Origin: Corynebacterium comes
GTDB taxonomy: Bacteria > Actinomycetota > Actinomycetes > Mycobacteriales > Mycobacteriaceae
Assembly (NCBI RefSeq): GCF_009734405.1
Contig: NZ_CP046453.1
Location: 1,922,001-1,986,000 of the forward strand
Length of the DNA: 64,000 nucleotides
Direction: 5' to 3'
Every line of letters begins with the position of its first letter. Positions within the stretch are counted from its first letter, which is position 1. Made by a program: the position numbers and the translations under genes. Below, piece after piece: positions 8,414 through 16,537 of the stretch. The notes beneath the pieces are model-generated. The model saw only the letters and a program-made list of their open reading frames with translations, was not told the DNA's origin and did no database searches.

Positions 8414-9219
8414 CTGTTCAGCTCTTCCCAGATCGCCGCATTCGTCTCGGACCACAGGGGTTTGGCCCAGTCGCCGAAGGGGCGGTCGGTGAGCGCGACC
8501 ATGGCGCGGCCGGTGCCGGGGGCGACCCAGATGTAGGTGCCGGACTGTCCGAAGTGGCCGTAGGTGTCGGCGGGCATGTTGGGGCCGGTCCAGTGGGGGT
8601 CCTTGGTGCCCTTGATCTCGAAGCCGAGGCCCCAGGGGCAGGGTTTCATCATGCCGTAGCCGGGGACGATGCCGGCGAGGTCGGGGAACTGGATGGTGGT
8701 GGCCTGGGCAAGCGTGGAGGGGTGCAGGAGGGTGGGGTGCATCAGTTCCAGGAGGAAGGTGATCAGGTCGTGGGCGGTGCCTTCTGCCTCCCAGCCGGCG
8801 GCGCCGCGCAGGCGGGTCCACTCCATGCCGAGGGGTGCCATGACGCCCTGGCGGAGGTATTCGGCGAAGTCCATGTCGGCGGCTTCGGAGACGGCGTCGG
8901 CAAGAATCTGGAAGCCGTGGTTGGAGTAGATGCGGCGCTCCCCCACCCCGCGCACCCGATCGCCTTCGTTGAAGCCGACTCCGGAGGCGTGGGCCATGAG
9001 GTGCCGCACGGTCGAACCGGAAGGGCCCAGCGGGGTGTCCAGTTCGAAGATGCCCTCCTCCACGGCCAGGAGGAAACCGAAGGCGCTCAGGGGTTTGGTC
9101 ACGCTCATCAGCTCGAAGACCTTGCCCAGGTCGCCGATGCGGTGGATGTCGTCGCCGTCGATCACCGCCGCGGCAAAATTGTCGACGGGCCATTGCTTAA
9201 CCAGATCCAGAGCCTTCAC
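8410..9219 (-). CDS. Serine beta-lactamase-like hydrolase
   Basis: A 269-residue protein of the class C beta-lactamase/esterase superfamily. The three active-site motifs are SVTK (S39-K42), YSN (Y98-N100) and a C-terminal HFGQSGT replacing the usual KTG-type box. Starts at GTG 9219 after GAGGTG. There is no signal peptide, so it is probably a cytoplasmic esterase or peptidase rather than a penicillin-binding protein. It lies 6 bases after the alpha/beta hydrolase gene and is probably its operon partner. Confidence 0.85.
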   Translation of the reverse strand: MKALDLVKQWPVDNFAAAVIDGDDIHRIGDLGKVFELMSVTKPLSAFGFLLAVEEGIFELDTPLGPSGSTVRHLMAHASGVGFNEGDRVRGVGERRIYSNHGFQILADAVSEAADMDFAEYLRQGVMAPLGMEWTRLRGAAGWEAEGTAHDLITFLLELMHPTLLHPSTLAQATTIQFPDLAGIVPGYGMMKPCPWGLGFEIKGTKDPHWTGPNMPADTYGHFGQSGTYIWVAPGTGRAMVALTDRPFGDWAKPLWSETNAAIWEELNS

Positions 9220-9225
9220 AACACC

Positions 9226-10233
9226 TCACTCTAGCCGGAGCATCAGCCTGTCGATCGCGGCGTTGAGGATCTCGGGTGCCTCGAGGGGGATCATGTGGCC
9301 GGCGTCGGGGGCGGTCTGCAGCCAGGCCTCGGGCCAGACCTCGATGAGCCTTTCGGCCTGGCCGAGCGGGGTGACGTTGTCCTTCTCGCCGGCGATGACG
9401 TAGCCGGGGATGCCCTGCAGGTAGGGGCCGGCGGCGAGTTCGTCGTGGATCTGGAGGTCGTCGAAGAATCCGACGAAGGTCTCCAGGGGCGTCTCGTGGA
9501 TCATGGCGGCGTGGAACTGGATGATGTCGTAGTCGATGGGCCGGTGGAAGATGGCGACGGCGAGCGTCGGCGCCAGGATCGCGGCGGCCTGCTGGCGGAA
9601 TTTCCGGGCCTCGTCGGGCTGGGTCTCCACGGCGTTGTTGACCTGGTCGGCGACCGGGGAGGCGAGGAGCTGGGGCAGGCCCTGATCCGCCAGCGCCTCG
9701 ATGGAGGTGGACACCAGGACGATGCCGGCGATCCTCTCCCGGAAGGAGTCCGGGCAGCGGCGCACCAGGTTCAGGGCCACCAGCCCGCCGAGGGAGTGCC
9801 CCACCAGGATCACCGGGCCACGGACGTCGCGGGCCTGCAGGACGGCGAGGGCGTCGTCGGCGACACCCGCGACGGTGCAGCGTGCGGGGTCGACGCGGCC
9901 GGTCTGGCCGTGTCCGCGGGCGTCATAAAGCAGGATGCGGGCGGAAGGCCAGCGTTCACGCAGGTGGTTGACCTGGCGGTAGAAGGACTCGGAGGCGAGG
10001 GAGAAGCCGTGGAGGAAGAGGATGGTGGGGCCGGTGCCGCCGTACTCGTACCAGTGGATGCGGATGCCGTCGCTGTCGACGGTGCCGGTGCGGTCGATGT
10101 CCGTCAGGCCCGGCTCGCGCACGCCGGAATGCAGGGCGCCGAGTTCGAGGGCGAGGCGGCGGCGTCCGTCCGGGGTCAGCTGCAGCGCCCAGCTGCGCAG
10201 GCGCGACAGGGGGCGCGCCAGGGGAAAAGTCAT
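9226..10233 (-). CDS. Alpha/beta hydrolase
   Basis: A 335-residue alpha/beta-hydrolase fold protein starting at ATG 10233; the open frame continues upstream only as the antisense of the acyl carrier protein. The oxyanion region is FLHGFSLASESFY, the nucleophile elbow is VGHSLGGL (Ser in GxSxG), an Asp is in GEKDNVTPLG, and the catalytic His is in DAGHMIPLEAPE. Substrate unknown; the sequence fits lysophospholipase/esterase-type enzymes. Divergent from the acyl carrier protein gene, 31 bases away. Confidence 0.88.
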   Translation of the reverse strand: MTFPLARPLSRLRSWALQLTPDGRRRLALELGALHSGVREPGLTDIDRTGTVDSDGIRIHWYEYGGTGPTILFLHGFSLASESFYRQVNHLRERWPSARILLYDARGHGQTGRVDPARCTVAGVADDALAVLQARDVRGPVILVGHSLGGLVALNLVRRCPDSFRERIAGIVLVSTSIEALADQGLPQLLASPVADQVNNAVETQPDEARKFRQQAAAILAPTLAVAIFHRPIDYDIIQFHAAMIHETPLETFVGFFDDLQIHDELAAGPYLQGIPGYVIAGEKDNVTPLGQAERLIEVWPEAWLQTAPDAGHMIPLEAPEILNAAIDRLMLRLE

Positions 10234-10264
10234 GGGGCAGACTCTACCCACTAGGATCGTGGGC

Positions 10265-10495
10265 ATGATCTCTCCCGAACTGGCCAGCATCATTGAGGAG
10301 GCCTCCGGACTGGAGGCCGAGGCACTCACCCCGGACGCGAAGCTGCGCGAGCTGGGCATCACGTCGCTGTCGATGATCGAGATCGCCGTGCGCATCGAGG
10401 ACGCCTTCGGCGTCCGGCTTGACGACGACGTCGTGTACAACCTCCACACCGTCGGCGACCTCGCCGCCCTCGTGGACGCGCACGATCCGGCGTAG
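10265..10495 (+). CDS. acpM: Acyl carrier protein
   Basis: A 76-residue acidic four-helix carrier protein. The phosphopantetheine attachment serine is S34 in ELGITSLSMIEI; the usual DSL is TSL here. The neighbourhood (aceE, HAD phosphatase) matches the acpM locus of C. glutamicum. It probably carries acyl chains for fatty acid or corynomycolate-related synthesis; since corynebacterial fatty acid synthase is a large type I enzyme with its own carrier domain, the exact partner is unclear. No good ribosome site is seen, so the transcript may be leaderless. Confidence 0.85.
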   Translation: MISPELASIIEEASGLEAEALTPDAKLRELGITSLSMIEIAVRIEDAFGVRLDDDVVYNLHTVGDLAALVDAHDPA

Positions 10496-10504
10496 GAGAG
10501 GACA

Positions 10505-11323
10505 ATGGCGGGCATGACCGCCAGCATCAGCTACCTGACCGACATGGACGGCGTCCTCATCCGCGAAGGCGAGATGATCCCGGGCGCCGACCGCTTCCTG
10601 CAGGCCCTGCGGGACAACGGCATCGAGTTCATGGTGCTCACCAACAACTCGATTCACACACCGCGGGATCTCTCGGCACGTCTGGCCGCCTCGGGGCTGC
10701 GGATCCCGGCCGATCGCATCTGGACCTCAGCGACGGCGACCGCCCACTTCCTGTCGAATCAGCGCAAGGAGGGCACCGCCTACGTCGTCGGCGAGTCGGG
10801 GTTGACCACTGCCCTGCACGCGAAGGGGTGGATCCTCACGGATTCGCACCCGGAGTTCGTGGTGCTGGGCGAGACCCGCACCTATTCCTTCGAGGCGATC
10901 ACCACCGCCATCAATCTTCTCCTGGGCGGCGCGCGCTTCATCTGCACCAACCCGGACGTCACCGGCCCCGCGCCCCAGGGCGTCCTGCCGGCGACCGGCG
11001 CCGTGGCGGCGTTGATCACGGCGGCCACGGGCATGCGGCCGTACTACATCGGCAAGCCGAACCCGGTGATGATGCGTTCCGCGCTGAACACCATCGGCGC
11101 TCATTCCGAGAACGCCGTCATGATCGGCGACCGCATGGACACCGACGTCAAGTCCGGTCTGGAGGCCGGGATGCGCACCATCCTGGTCCGCTCCGGCATC
11201 TCCGACGACGCAGAGATCGACAGGTACCCCTACCGCCCCACCCGTGTCATCGATGACATCGGCGAGCTGGCCGACCACGTGCTGGACCCTTTTGAGGACG
11301 GCTACTACCTCAGCGAGGAGTAG
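10505..11323 (+). CDS. nagD: HAD-superfamily phosphatase, NagD/subfamily IIA
   Basis: A 272-residue HAD IIA phosphatase. Motif I is LTDMDGVL (D13 nucleophile, D15), motif II is VLTNNS, motif III includes YYIGKPNPVMM, and motif IV is MIGDRMDTDV. The C2-type cap lies between motifs II and III. These enzymes dephosphorylate small sugar phosphates or nucleoside monophosphates. It starts 9 bases after the acyl carrier protein gene with a GGAGAGG site, so the two form an operon, as in other corynebacteria. Confidence 0.88.
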   Translation: MAGMTASISYLTDMDGVLIREGEMIPGADRFLQALRDNGIEFMVLTNNSIHTPRDLSARLAASGLRIPADRIWTSATATAHFLSNQRKEGTAYVVGESGLTTALHAKGWILTDSHPEFVVLGETRTYSFEAITTAINLLLGGARFICTNPDVTGPAPQGVLPATGAVAALITAATGMRPYYIGKPNPVMMRSALNTIGAHSENAVMIGDRMDTDVKSGLEAGMRTILVRSGISDDAEIDRYPYRPTRVIDDIGELADHVLDPFEDGYYLSEE

Positions 11324-11390
11324 CGGGGGCACGCGCCCAACTCTCAGGCGACCGCATCCGGCACCGACGTCGCCCAGGGCATCAAAACTT

Positions 11391-11987
11391 CTACGTGATG
11401 TACTGCAGACGTGCCCGGATGTACTGCGCAAACTCGGGACAGTCAGCATCCTTCAGCCTCTTCGGCAACGAGAAGGGCTTTCCCCTCTTCGCATGGTAGG
11501 CATGCTGCAAGCGAGCGACAGCGTCCACTACGTCCGGAGCTGACTGTGCAACAAGCATAAGGAATTCGTCAGAGGTGTACACCTCATATGGACACTCATC
11601 GGGATCGTTGTAGATGCCATCGAAGTCCCGAATATTATCGGAGACAATGATGGCGATCCCGGCGTGTACCGCCGCGCTATGAATGTGTGCGTCGTCAGGG
11701 TCGGGGAATGCGACCGTATCATCGAAGGGAAAGCGGCTTATCCGGTTCTCCGCGCCTATCGACTTGATCAGCCGATCGCGAACGTCCTCCACCTGTCTAC
11801 TATTGGTTTCAACAAACCTGCGTCGGCGGTGGTAAACCGCTTCGGCAAGAATGTCTTCCGTCCAGTAGAAGCGCCAGGAACCACGAGTTTCTGCTGCGAT
11901 GAGACAGAACCAACTGTGTAGGGTCTGAGAGACCCATATGTTGGCATCAGGCAGCACACTGTTCGCAATCAACGGCACCATGATCAC
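11391..11987 (-). CDS. PIN-domain ribonuclease toxin
   Basis: A 198-residue PIN-domain protein. The acidic metal-binding residues are visible in SVLPDANIWV (first Asp), WTEDILAEAVYH (Glu region), DPDDAHIHSAAVHAG (Asp pair) and VSDNIRDFD (last Asp). It is longer than VapC (about 130) and resembles the larger PIN toxins paired with excisionase-like HTH antitoxins. The antitoxin gene lies 21 bases upstream in the same operon. Expected action is RNA cleavage when the antitoxin is lost. GTG 11987 or ATG 11981 could be the start. Confidence 0.8.
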   Translation of the reverse strand: MIMVPLIANSVLPDANIWVSQTLHSWFCLIAAETRGSWRFYWTEDILAEAVYHRRRRFVETNSRQVEDVRDRLIKSIGAENRISRFPFDDTVAFPDPDDAHIHSAAVHAGIAIIVSDNIRDFDGIYNDPDECPYEVYTSDEFLMLVAQSAPDVVDAVARLQHAYHAKRGKPFSLPKRLKDADCPEFAQYIRARLQYIT

Positions 11988-12008
11988 AGATACTACTGCC
12001 CCGGTAGG

Positions 12009-12428
12009 TCAGTCGTTCTCCCCGTCCATGTCCATTAGCTCAAACACAGCTTGCCTCTGCTCTTGCTTGAGGAGCGTCGCCAGGTCAAGCACATCGCGAG
12101 AGTTTAGACGATGATGTGTACCCACCTTATGCGCCTGAACCCGGCCTTCTCGGATGTACTTCATCAGCGTTGGTCGCGAGACGCCCAAGATCGCTGCTGC
12201 GTTTGTCGTGGTCAGCTCTTTGGGCATGGTCGTGATAGAAATCGGCAAATCTTGGGCGATTGCCTTGAGCACCTGGCTGATAACTGCGTTGAGTTCTCTG
12301 GGGGCCTGCTGACCTGCTGTGGTGGCAAAGTCAGAGGCATCCCCGTCCATGGCGGTAATGAATCGGATGATCGAAGAACGTTCCTGGGGGCTGAGTATGA
12401 GCGAGCCCCCATCAGTTAAGGTAGTCAC
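12009..12428 (-). CDS. HTH antitoxin (excisionase-type)
   Basis: A 139-residue protein starting at GTG 12428, selected because AAGGAGAT lies 7 bases upstream. The N-terminal half is a helical region; residues about 70-125 form an excisionase/MerR-type HTH (LTTTNAAAILGVSRPTLMKY then IREGRVQAHKVGTHHRL). The acidic tail ELMDMDGEND is a typical toxin-neutralising end. Directly upstream of the PIN toxin. It probably represses its own promoter through the inverted repeat at 12476-12493. Confidence 0.8.
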   Translation of the reverse strand: MTTLTDGGSLILSPQERSSIIRFITAMDGDASDFATTAGQQAPRELNAVISQVLKAIAQDLPISITTMPKELTTTNAAAILGVSRPTLMKYIREGRVQAHKVGTHHRLNSRDVLDLATLLKQEQRQAVFELMDMDGEND

Positions 12429-12475
12429 CCTTTCATCTCCTTCCCGTCGAATCGTCTGGCGTTCAGAGACGCCGA

Positions 12476-12493
12476 TGTATACCTGGATATACA
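12476..12493. promoter_or_regulatory. Candidate operator of the toxin-antitoxin operon
   Basis: TGTATA and TATACA form a perfect inverted repeat around CCTGGA, 48 bases upstream of the antitoxin start. The position suits autoregulation by the HTH antitoxin; no binding data are implied. Confidence 0.5.
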
Positions 12494-12700
12494 GGCGTAC
12501 AGGCCCCACCCTACCCCTTTCCACTTATATCTGTAAGCCCCCGCCAGTCCAGCAACCCCCAAAAGCCCCACCCTCCCCCTCAGTCAACGGCGAGCACGGC
12601 ATTCGCCACCGGCCCAGAATCTCACTACGATGACGCCCAGAGGGCCTCCCCCGCCCGAACGCCGCAACGACGCAACCGGCAAGCAAAAACCCAGGGGGAT

Positions 12701-12779
12701 TTTCCCGTGGTGCAACAGGCAACACGACCGACCCTCCACGAGGGCACGGATAAATCCAGGTTCGAACCCTGGCGGGAGA
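12701..12779 (+). pseudogene. tRNA-like remnant overlapping the nrdF leader
   Basis: Sequence positions map onto tRNA numbering: acceptor TTTCCCG (12701-12707) pairs with CGGGAGA (12773-12779), followed by T8, G9, a D arm with G10-T11-G12/C23-A24-C25, A14, G18, G19, A21, and a canonical T arm CCAGG-TTCGAAC-CCTGG (12756-12772). The anticodon arm is abnormal: only CCG/CGG pairs enclose a 16-base segment that folds on itself (CCCTC/GAGGG). Its 3' strand supplies the GGGAGAG ribosome site of nrdF. Read as a decayed tRNA or a tRNA-derived leader structure. Confidence 0.5.
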
Positions 12780-12781
12780 GC

Positions 12782-13783
12782 GTGACCACTTCAACCCAGA
12801 CTGTCAGCACACCTGTCCACTACCAGCCGGGCGACGTCCTGGATTCCGTCGACTGGAACCGTATCCCCGACCAGATCGACATGGACATCTGGAACCGTCT
12901 CACGACCAACTTCTGGCTTCCGGAGAAGGTCCCGGTGTCCAATGACGTCTCCTCCTGGCGGCACATGACCGCGGAGGAGCGCAAGGCGACCATGCGCGTG
13001 TTCACGGGACTGACCTTCCTGGACACCATGCAGGGCACCGTCGGTGCGGTGAGCATCCTCCCCGACGCCGTGACGCCGCATGAGGAGGCCGTGTACACCA
13101 ACATCGCCTTCATGGAGTCGGTGCACGCGAAGTCCTATTCCAACATCTTCATGACTCTGGCCACCACCCCGGAGATCGACGAGTCCTTCCGCTGGTCGCG
13201 TGAGAACGACAACCTGCAGTACAAGGGCCGCACCATCATGGAGCAGTACCGGACGGGTACCCCGCAGCGGAAGAAGATCGCCTCCGTGATGCTGGAGTCC
13301 TTCCTGTTCTACTCCGGTTTCTACCTGCCGCTGCGTTTTTCGTCGATGGGCAAGATCACCAACGCCGCGGACATCATCCGTCTGATCATCCGTGATGAGG
13401 CCGTCCACGGCTACTACATCGGCTACAAGTTCCAGCAGGCCGCCAAGCTGCAGACTCCGGAGGAGCAGGAGGCGGACAAGGACTTCGCTCTGGAGATGCT
13501 CATGGATCTCTACGACAATGAGGCCCACTACACCCAGGACATCTACGACTCCATCGGTTGGACCGAGGACGTCAAGGCGTTCCTGCGCTACAACGCCAAC
13601 AAGGCGATGAACAACCTGGGCTTCGAGGGCATCTTCCCCCCGGATTCCTGCCGCTTCAACGCGGGTGTGATGACGTCCCTGGATCCCTCCGCCAACGAGA
13701 ACCACGACTTCTTCTCCGGCTCGGGTTCCTCCTACGTCATCGGTACCGCCGAGGAGACCACGGACGACGACTGGGACTTCTAG
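12782..13783 (+). CDS. nrdF: Class Ib ribonucleotide reductase small subunit
   Basis: A 333-residue beta subunit that houses the dinuclear Mn (or Fe) site and tyrosyl radical and, with NrdE, reduces ribonucleotides to deoxyribonucleotides. GTG 12782 was chosen because GGGAGAG precedes it and the protein then aligns in length with NrdF; an upstream in-frame start would add 25 unrelated residues. Metal-ligand regions are HEEAVYTNIAFMESVHAKSY and IIRDEAVHGYYIG, and the C-terminal tail EETTDDDWDF is the NrdE-docking peptide. nrdHIE are not adjacent. Confidence 0.97.
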   Translation: MTTSTQTVSTPVHYQPGDVLDSVDWNRIPDQIDMDIWNRLTTNFWLPEKVPVSNDVSSWRHMTAEERKATMRVFTGLTFLDTMQGTVGAVSILPDAVTPHEEAVYTNIAFMESVHAKSYSNIFMTLATTPEIDESFRWSRENDNLQYKGRTIMEQYRTGTPQRKKIASVMLESFLFYSGFYLPLRFSSMGKITNAADIIRLIIRDEAVHGYYIGYKFQQAAKLQTPEEQEADKDFALEMLMDLYDNEAHYTQDIYDSIGWTEDVKAFLRYNANKAMNNLGFEGIFPPDSCRFNAGVMTSLDPSANENHDFFSGSGSSYVIGTAEETTDDDWDF

Positions 13784-13806
13784 TCCGCTTTTCGACGCCC
13801 GCTTGT

Positions 13807-13845
13807 CACCCCGCCCACCGCTCCTGCGGTCCGGCGGGGTGTTTG
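13807..13845 (+). terminator. Terminator of nrdF
   Basis: CACCCCGCC and GGCGGGGTG form a perfect 9-bp stem followed by TTTGTCATT, 24 bases after the nrdF stop. Confidence 0.85.
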
Positions 13846-13895
13846 TCATTGTGGTGGCTTCCCCTGGCCACTCCCCCGGCTCCCCCGGAAGGTTT

Positions 13896-14309
13896 CTAGT
13901 CCCCCAGGGTGAGCTCGGCGGTGAAGCCGTGGTTGCGGGCCATGTTCTCCACGATGGTGCGCAGGCGGCACAGTTCCTCGTTGGTACCCGTGATCATCTG
14001 GCGGCAGGCGATGCGGGGGCCGTTGCCGGCGTCTTCGCAACGTCGCCAGGCGGTGAACCACTCGGCGGTGAGCGGGTCGGCGTCGGCGTAGGAGAGTTCG
14101 GAGTCGCTGGGGATGCAGACCACCATGGCGGTCTCGATGCGCGGGCGCAGGGCACACGGCATTCCCGTGATGCACAGCACGGCGGTGCGTGCGACATCGG
14201 AGGTGAACGAAGGGTACGTGGGTACGGCGGGGCTCTCCCACGGGTGGATCGGTGCCGAGGAATCAGCGGCGCCCAACCAGCGTGCGAGCGTAGGTGCAAG
14301 GGTTGTCAT
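13896..14309 (-). CDS. Hypothetical protein
   Basis: A 137-residue protein starting MTTLAPTLARWLGAAD at ATG 14309 (weak AAGGATT site). It contains a central hydrophobic strand region (VARTAVLCITGMPC then RIETAMVVCIPS) and four Cys residues but no known motif. The C-terminal part (GTNEELCRLRTIVENMARNH) is helical. Family not recognised; base composition matches the core genome, so it is probably a corynebacterial lineage-specific gene. Convergent with nrdF. Confidence 0.6.
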   Translation of the reverse strand: MTTLAPTLARWLGAADSSAPIHPWESPAVPTYPSFTSDVARTAVLCITGMPCALRPRIETAMVVCIPSDSELSYADADPLTAEWFTAWRRCEDAGNGPRIACRQMITGTNEELCRLRTIVENMARNHGFTAELTLGD

Positions 14310-14525
14310 GTCGAAAATCCTTCGGCAATAGCGACCACCGCTCTGGATCAATTCAGAAGATCCAGGGCGGTGTAAGACGAGGTTCGTCTTCCCCAACGGC
14401 CTCGTATGCACCGAGCTCCAGTTTCCTTCCCCCGAATCACACCAGCAACTCTAAACCTCCACTTCAACCCCCGTTTCCTAAAGTTAAGGTTGAGAGTTAC
14501 GCCGCGGGAATCAAGGAAAAGCCAA

Positions 14526-14559
14526 GCCACCCCCGGCCGAAGAATCGACCGGGGGTGGC
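14526..14559. terminator. Strong hairpin at the left boundary of the tRNA-CAU element
   Basis: GCCACCCCCGG and CCGGGGGTGGC form a perfect 11-bp stem with a 12-base loop, ending 11 bases before the left att repeat. Probably a bidirectional terminator insulating the element from chromosomal genes. Confidence 0.7.
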
Positions 14560-14570
14560 GGTATGACACG

Positions 14571-14584
14571 GTGGGGCCACCGGG
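14571..14584. repeat. att site, left copy
   Basis: GTGGGGCCACCGGG duplicates the 3' terminal bases of the tRNA at 23668-23741 and marks the left end of the integrated element. Confidence 0.75.
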
Positions 14585-14665
14585 TGCTCAACTCGTTGGC
14601 CTGTATCCGCTGGTCAGGCCCTATCTTCCCTGGTCTCAGGCCACTCTCTGGTCCGGTTTCTGGTC

Positions 14666-14815
14666 TCACCCCCGCCAGGGGAGGTAAGCGAGACCTAGTT
14701 TCCAGACCGAAAACCTAGCCTCTCTCTCCCGCTCCCGGCACTCTTCGACCGCCAGGCTCTCGCGGACGAAATGACACACGCGGCGCTCGATGCCTTCGTG
14801 GACAGCGACGCTCAC
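14666..14815 (-). CDS. Possible 49-residue basic protein
   Basis: A GTG-initiated frame encodes VSVAVHEGIERRVCHFVRES then a charged helix ending WKLGLAYLPWRG. The composition looks protein-like, and this is the only open frame between the left att site and the HNH gene. No ribosome site is evident and the family is unknown, so it could be spurious. Confidence 0.3.
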   Translation of the reverse strand: MSVAVHEGIERRVCHFVRESLAVEECREREREARFSVWKLGLAYLPWRG

Positions 14816-14843
14816 AGTCTACCGGCCTGCGACAAGGCCCTAA

Positions 14844-15450
14844 AGGTTAACAACAGGTAAACAAACTGAAAAACGCTCTCTTCTAAGGCGCTGAACAGGG
14901 CCAGGTGACACCGGTGTACCGCTGGAGGCTCAGAGGCCGTCTCCGTGGCGTACGGCGCGTGCTCTGCGCACTCTCAGCGCTCGCTGGAACGCAGCCTGTG
15001 CCAGAACGGGGTCGGAGATCTGCGGGTGGAGGTTGCGTAACCGGTTGTCGGTCTTTACTCCGCTCAGATGAACGATCCTTGCGCCGGGGATGTCGCCATA
15101 GAAGGCGCGGGCCTCCAGGACGTGAACGTTGTGGTCCGCCTTCTTGCCGTCGTCATCGGTGAGATGGACCTTCGGGTAGCCCTGAGAACTGAGGCCCCCG
15201 CTCAGCAGGGAATGGTTCTCTTTGCGGCGGACCTGACCGTTGTTGCTGACCTCGTAGCGGGAATGGTTGTCAATATCTCTCCAAATAGTCATATCATTAG
15301 AATATATGATCGACTCCCCCCAAGGGTCGTCCGTCACAATCTCCAGCACACGAGGGACGCTCTAATCAGACCCCCGGGGGTATCCCCCTCCCCCTAACCG
15401 CAGGTCAGAGACGTTTGTCAAGTCCGACAAGGTTAACAACAGGTAAACAG
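14844..15450 (+). repeat. Direct repeat flanking the HNH gene
   Basis: AGGTTAACAACAGGTAAACA occurs at 14844-14863 and 15430-15449, each followed shortly by TGAAAAACG. Related sequences (CTCTCGTCTAAGCG) recur at 16197-16210. The repeats bracket the HNH gene and lie at the edge of the origin region. Confidence 0.6.
14930..15349 (-). CDS. NUMOD4/HNH-type endonuclease-like protein
   Basis: A 139-residue protein with a NUMOD4-like DNA-binding motif (WRDIDNHSRYEVSNNGQVRR) followed by an HNH-type region (GARIVHLSGVKTDNRLRNLH). The usual second His of the HNH motif is replaced (VHLSG instead of VHHxD), so nuclease activity is doubtful. Such genes are frequent in phages and satellites, as homing nucleases or packaging-associated factors. 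The start is uncertain: GTG 15349 gives full length, while ATG 15292 begins exactly at the NUMOD4 motif. Confidence 0.7.
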   Translation of the reverse strand: MLEIVTDDPWGESIIYSNDMTIWRDIDNHSRYEVSNNGQVRRKENHSLLSGGLSSQGYPKVHLTDDDGKKADHNVHVLEARAFYGDIPGARIVHLSGVKTDNRLRNLHPQISDPVLAQAAFQRALRVRRARAVRHGDGL

Positions 15451-15642
15451 TTTGAAAAACGGCTCTGTGTGCGCGTTTGAGCGTTTGGGGGTTGCCGGAA
15501 CCCTCCGAGAGGGACGTTAGGCCGTCAGGGGGGAAATCAGGCCGGTTCCCGCAGGTCAGAGAGTCGGTTTCGGCACCTTTGGCACCCCTTTTTGAACGTG
15601 ATGTGCATCACATTCCCCTGTGACCTCCAACACACCGGCTTT

Positions 15643-15830
15643 TATGTCCACGTTTTCAGACATAGGTTATGTCCACGTTTTCAGACATAGGTTATGTGCA
15701 ACTTTTCAGACATAGAATCTTATGTCCGACTTTCCACACCTAATGTCCGAGATCTCAAAGATAAGTGCTTATGTCTCTTATCTTGGACATAGAACCTCAG
15801 ATCTGCACTATGTCCATTACTTCAGACATA
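15643..15830. repeat. Iteron array of the element's replication origin
   Basis: Units of the form TATGTCCACGTTTTCAGACATA start at 15643, 15668 and 15693 (25-bp period), with diverged copies at 15721, 15742, 15770 and 15809. Each unit is itself a dyad (TATGTC...GACATA). The array is followed by an AT-rich segment, the usual order in iteron-type origins, and the element encodes its own primase-helicase, the likely binder. Confidence 0.75.
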
Positions 15831-15865
15831 GACCCCGATCGTCGATCTCGCGAAGACATCGACTC

Positions 15866-15936
15866 AATCTATCTATTAAATCAATCTATCTATTAAATCA
15901 ATCAATTTATTAAATCAATATCAATTACTAAATCAA
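15866..15936. other. AT-rich segment, probable DNA unwinding element
   Basis: About 70 bases of A/T-rich DNA with direct repeats (CTATCTATTAAATCAAT twice at 17-bp spacing, then further ATTAAATCAAT copies) in an otherwise GC-rich genome, right after the iterons. Probable melting site of the origin. The next 600 bases (to 16537) are gene-free, with short CAGCAC, CAGAACA and CATGCGCCCAT repeats. Confidence 0.6.
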
Positions 15937-16537
15937 CAGCACAGCACAGCACACTGCACCACAGCACGCACCACAGCCACCACACCACAGCAGCCACCGC
16001 CACACACCACACCTTAGCCACGCACCGGTACAGCCTCCGCTCAGGCCTCCGCTCAGGTAGAGGGGGGGTCTGCAGCCGCTCCTTGCAGCCGCTCTATATA
16101 ACGGGGGGGTACAGAAGGCCGACCTCAGAACAGAACAAAACAAAAACTCAGAACAGAACAGAACAACCGTTCACCTAGCGAACAGTTCTTAAAACGCTCT
16201 CGTCTAAGCGATTAAAGACCCGTAACCTAGCCTCTCCCCTATCTGAACCCTCTCAGGCGCTCAGCCGCTCACACAGCGCCGCTCCGACCCCGTCACGCTT
16301 CAGGACAGCCGCCACAGAGACGCAGCCGCTCGGAGAGACGTAGCCGCAACCGCAGCCGCAGCCACCACGACACCGCCACCAGAGACACAGAGAAGGCACC
16401 GCTCCCGCCAGCTTCGGAGAGAGGCCTGATCCATGCGCCCATCCATGCGCCCATCCATGCGCCCACCGGAGGGGGGGTGCCAGGATCTCGACAGAGCCAC
16501 GGCTACAGGTACGGGGGGGTGTCATAGCCGGGATTCC

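Noticed and set aside
7760..9193. Arg/His/Pro-rich 477-codon minus-strand frame
   Set aside because: Composition is typical of a wrong frame in high-GC DNA; overlaps the DUF1707 and serine hydrolase genes which carry clear motifs.
12625..12810. Minus-strand frames opposite the nrdF leader
   Set aside because: They are explained by the tRNA-like sequence and the start of nrdF; no ribosome site.
15643..15830. Repeat array considered as a CRISPR
   Set aside because: Units are dyad-symmetric with 3-base gaps rather than separated by unique 30-40-base spacers, and there are no cas genes; an iteron array fits better.
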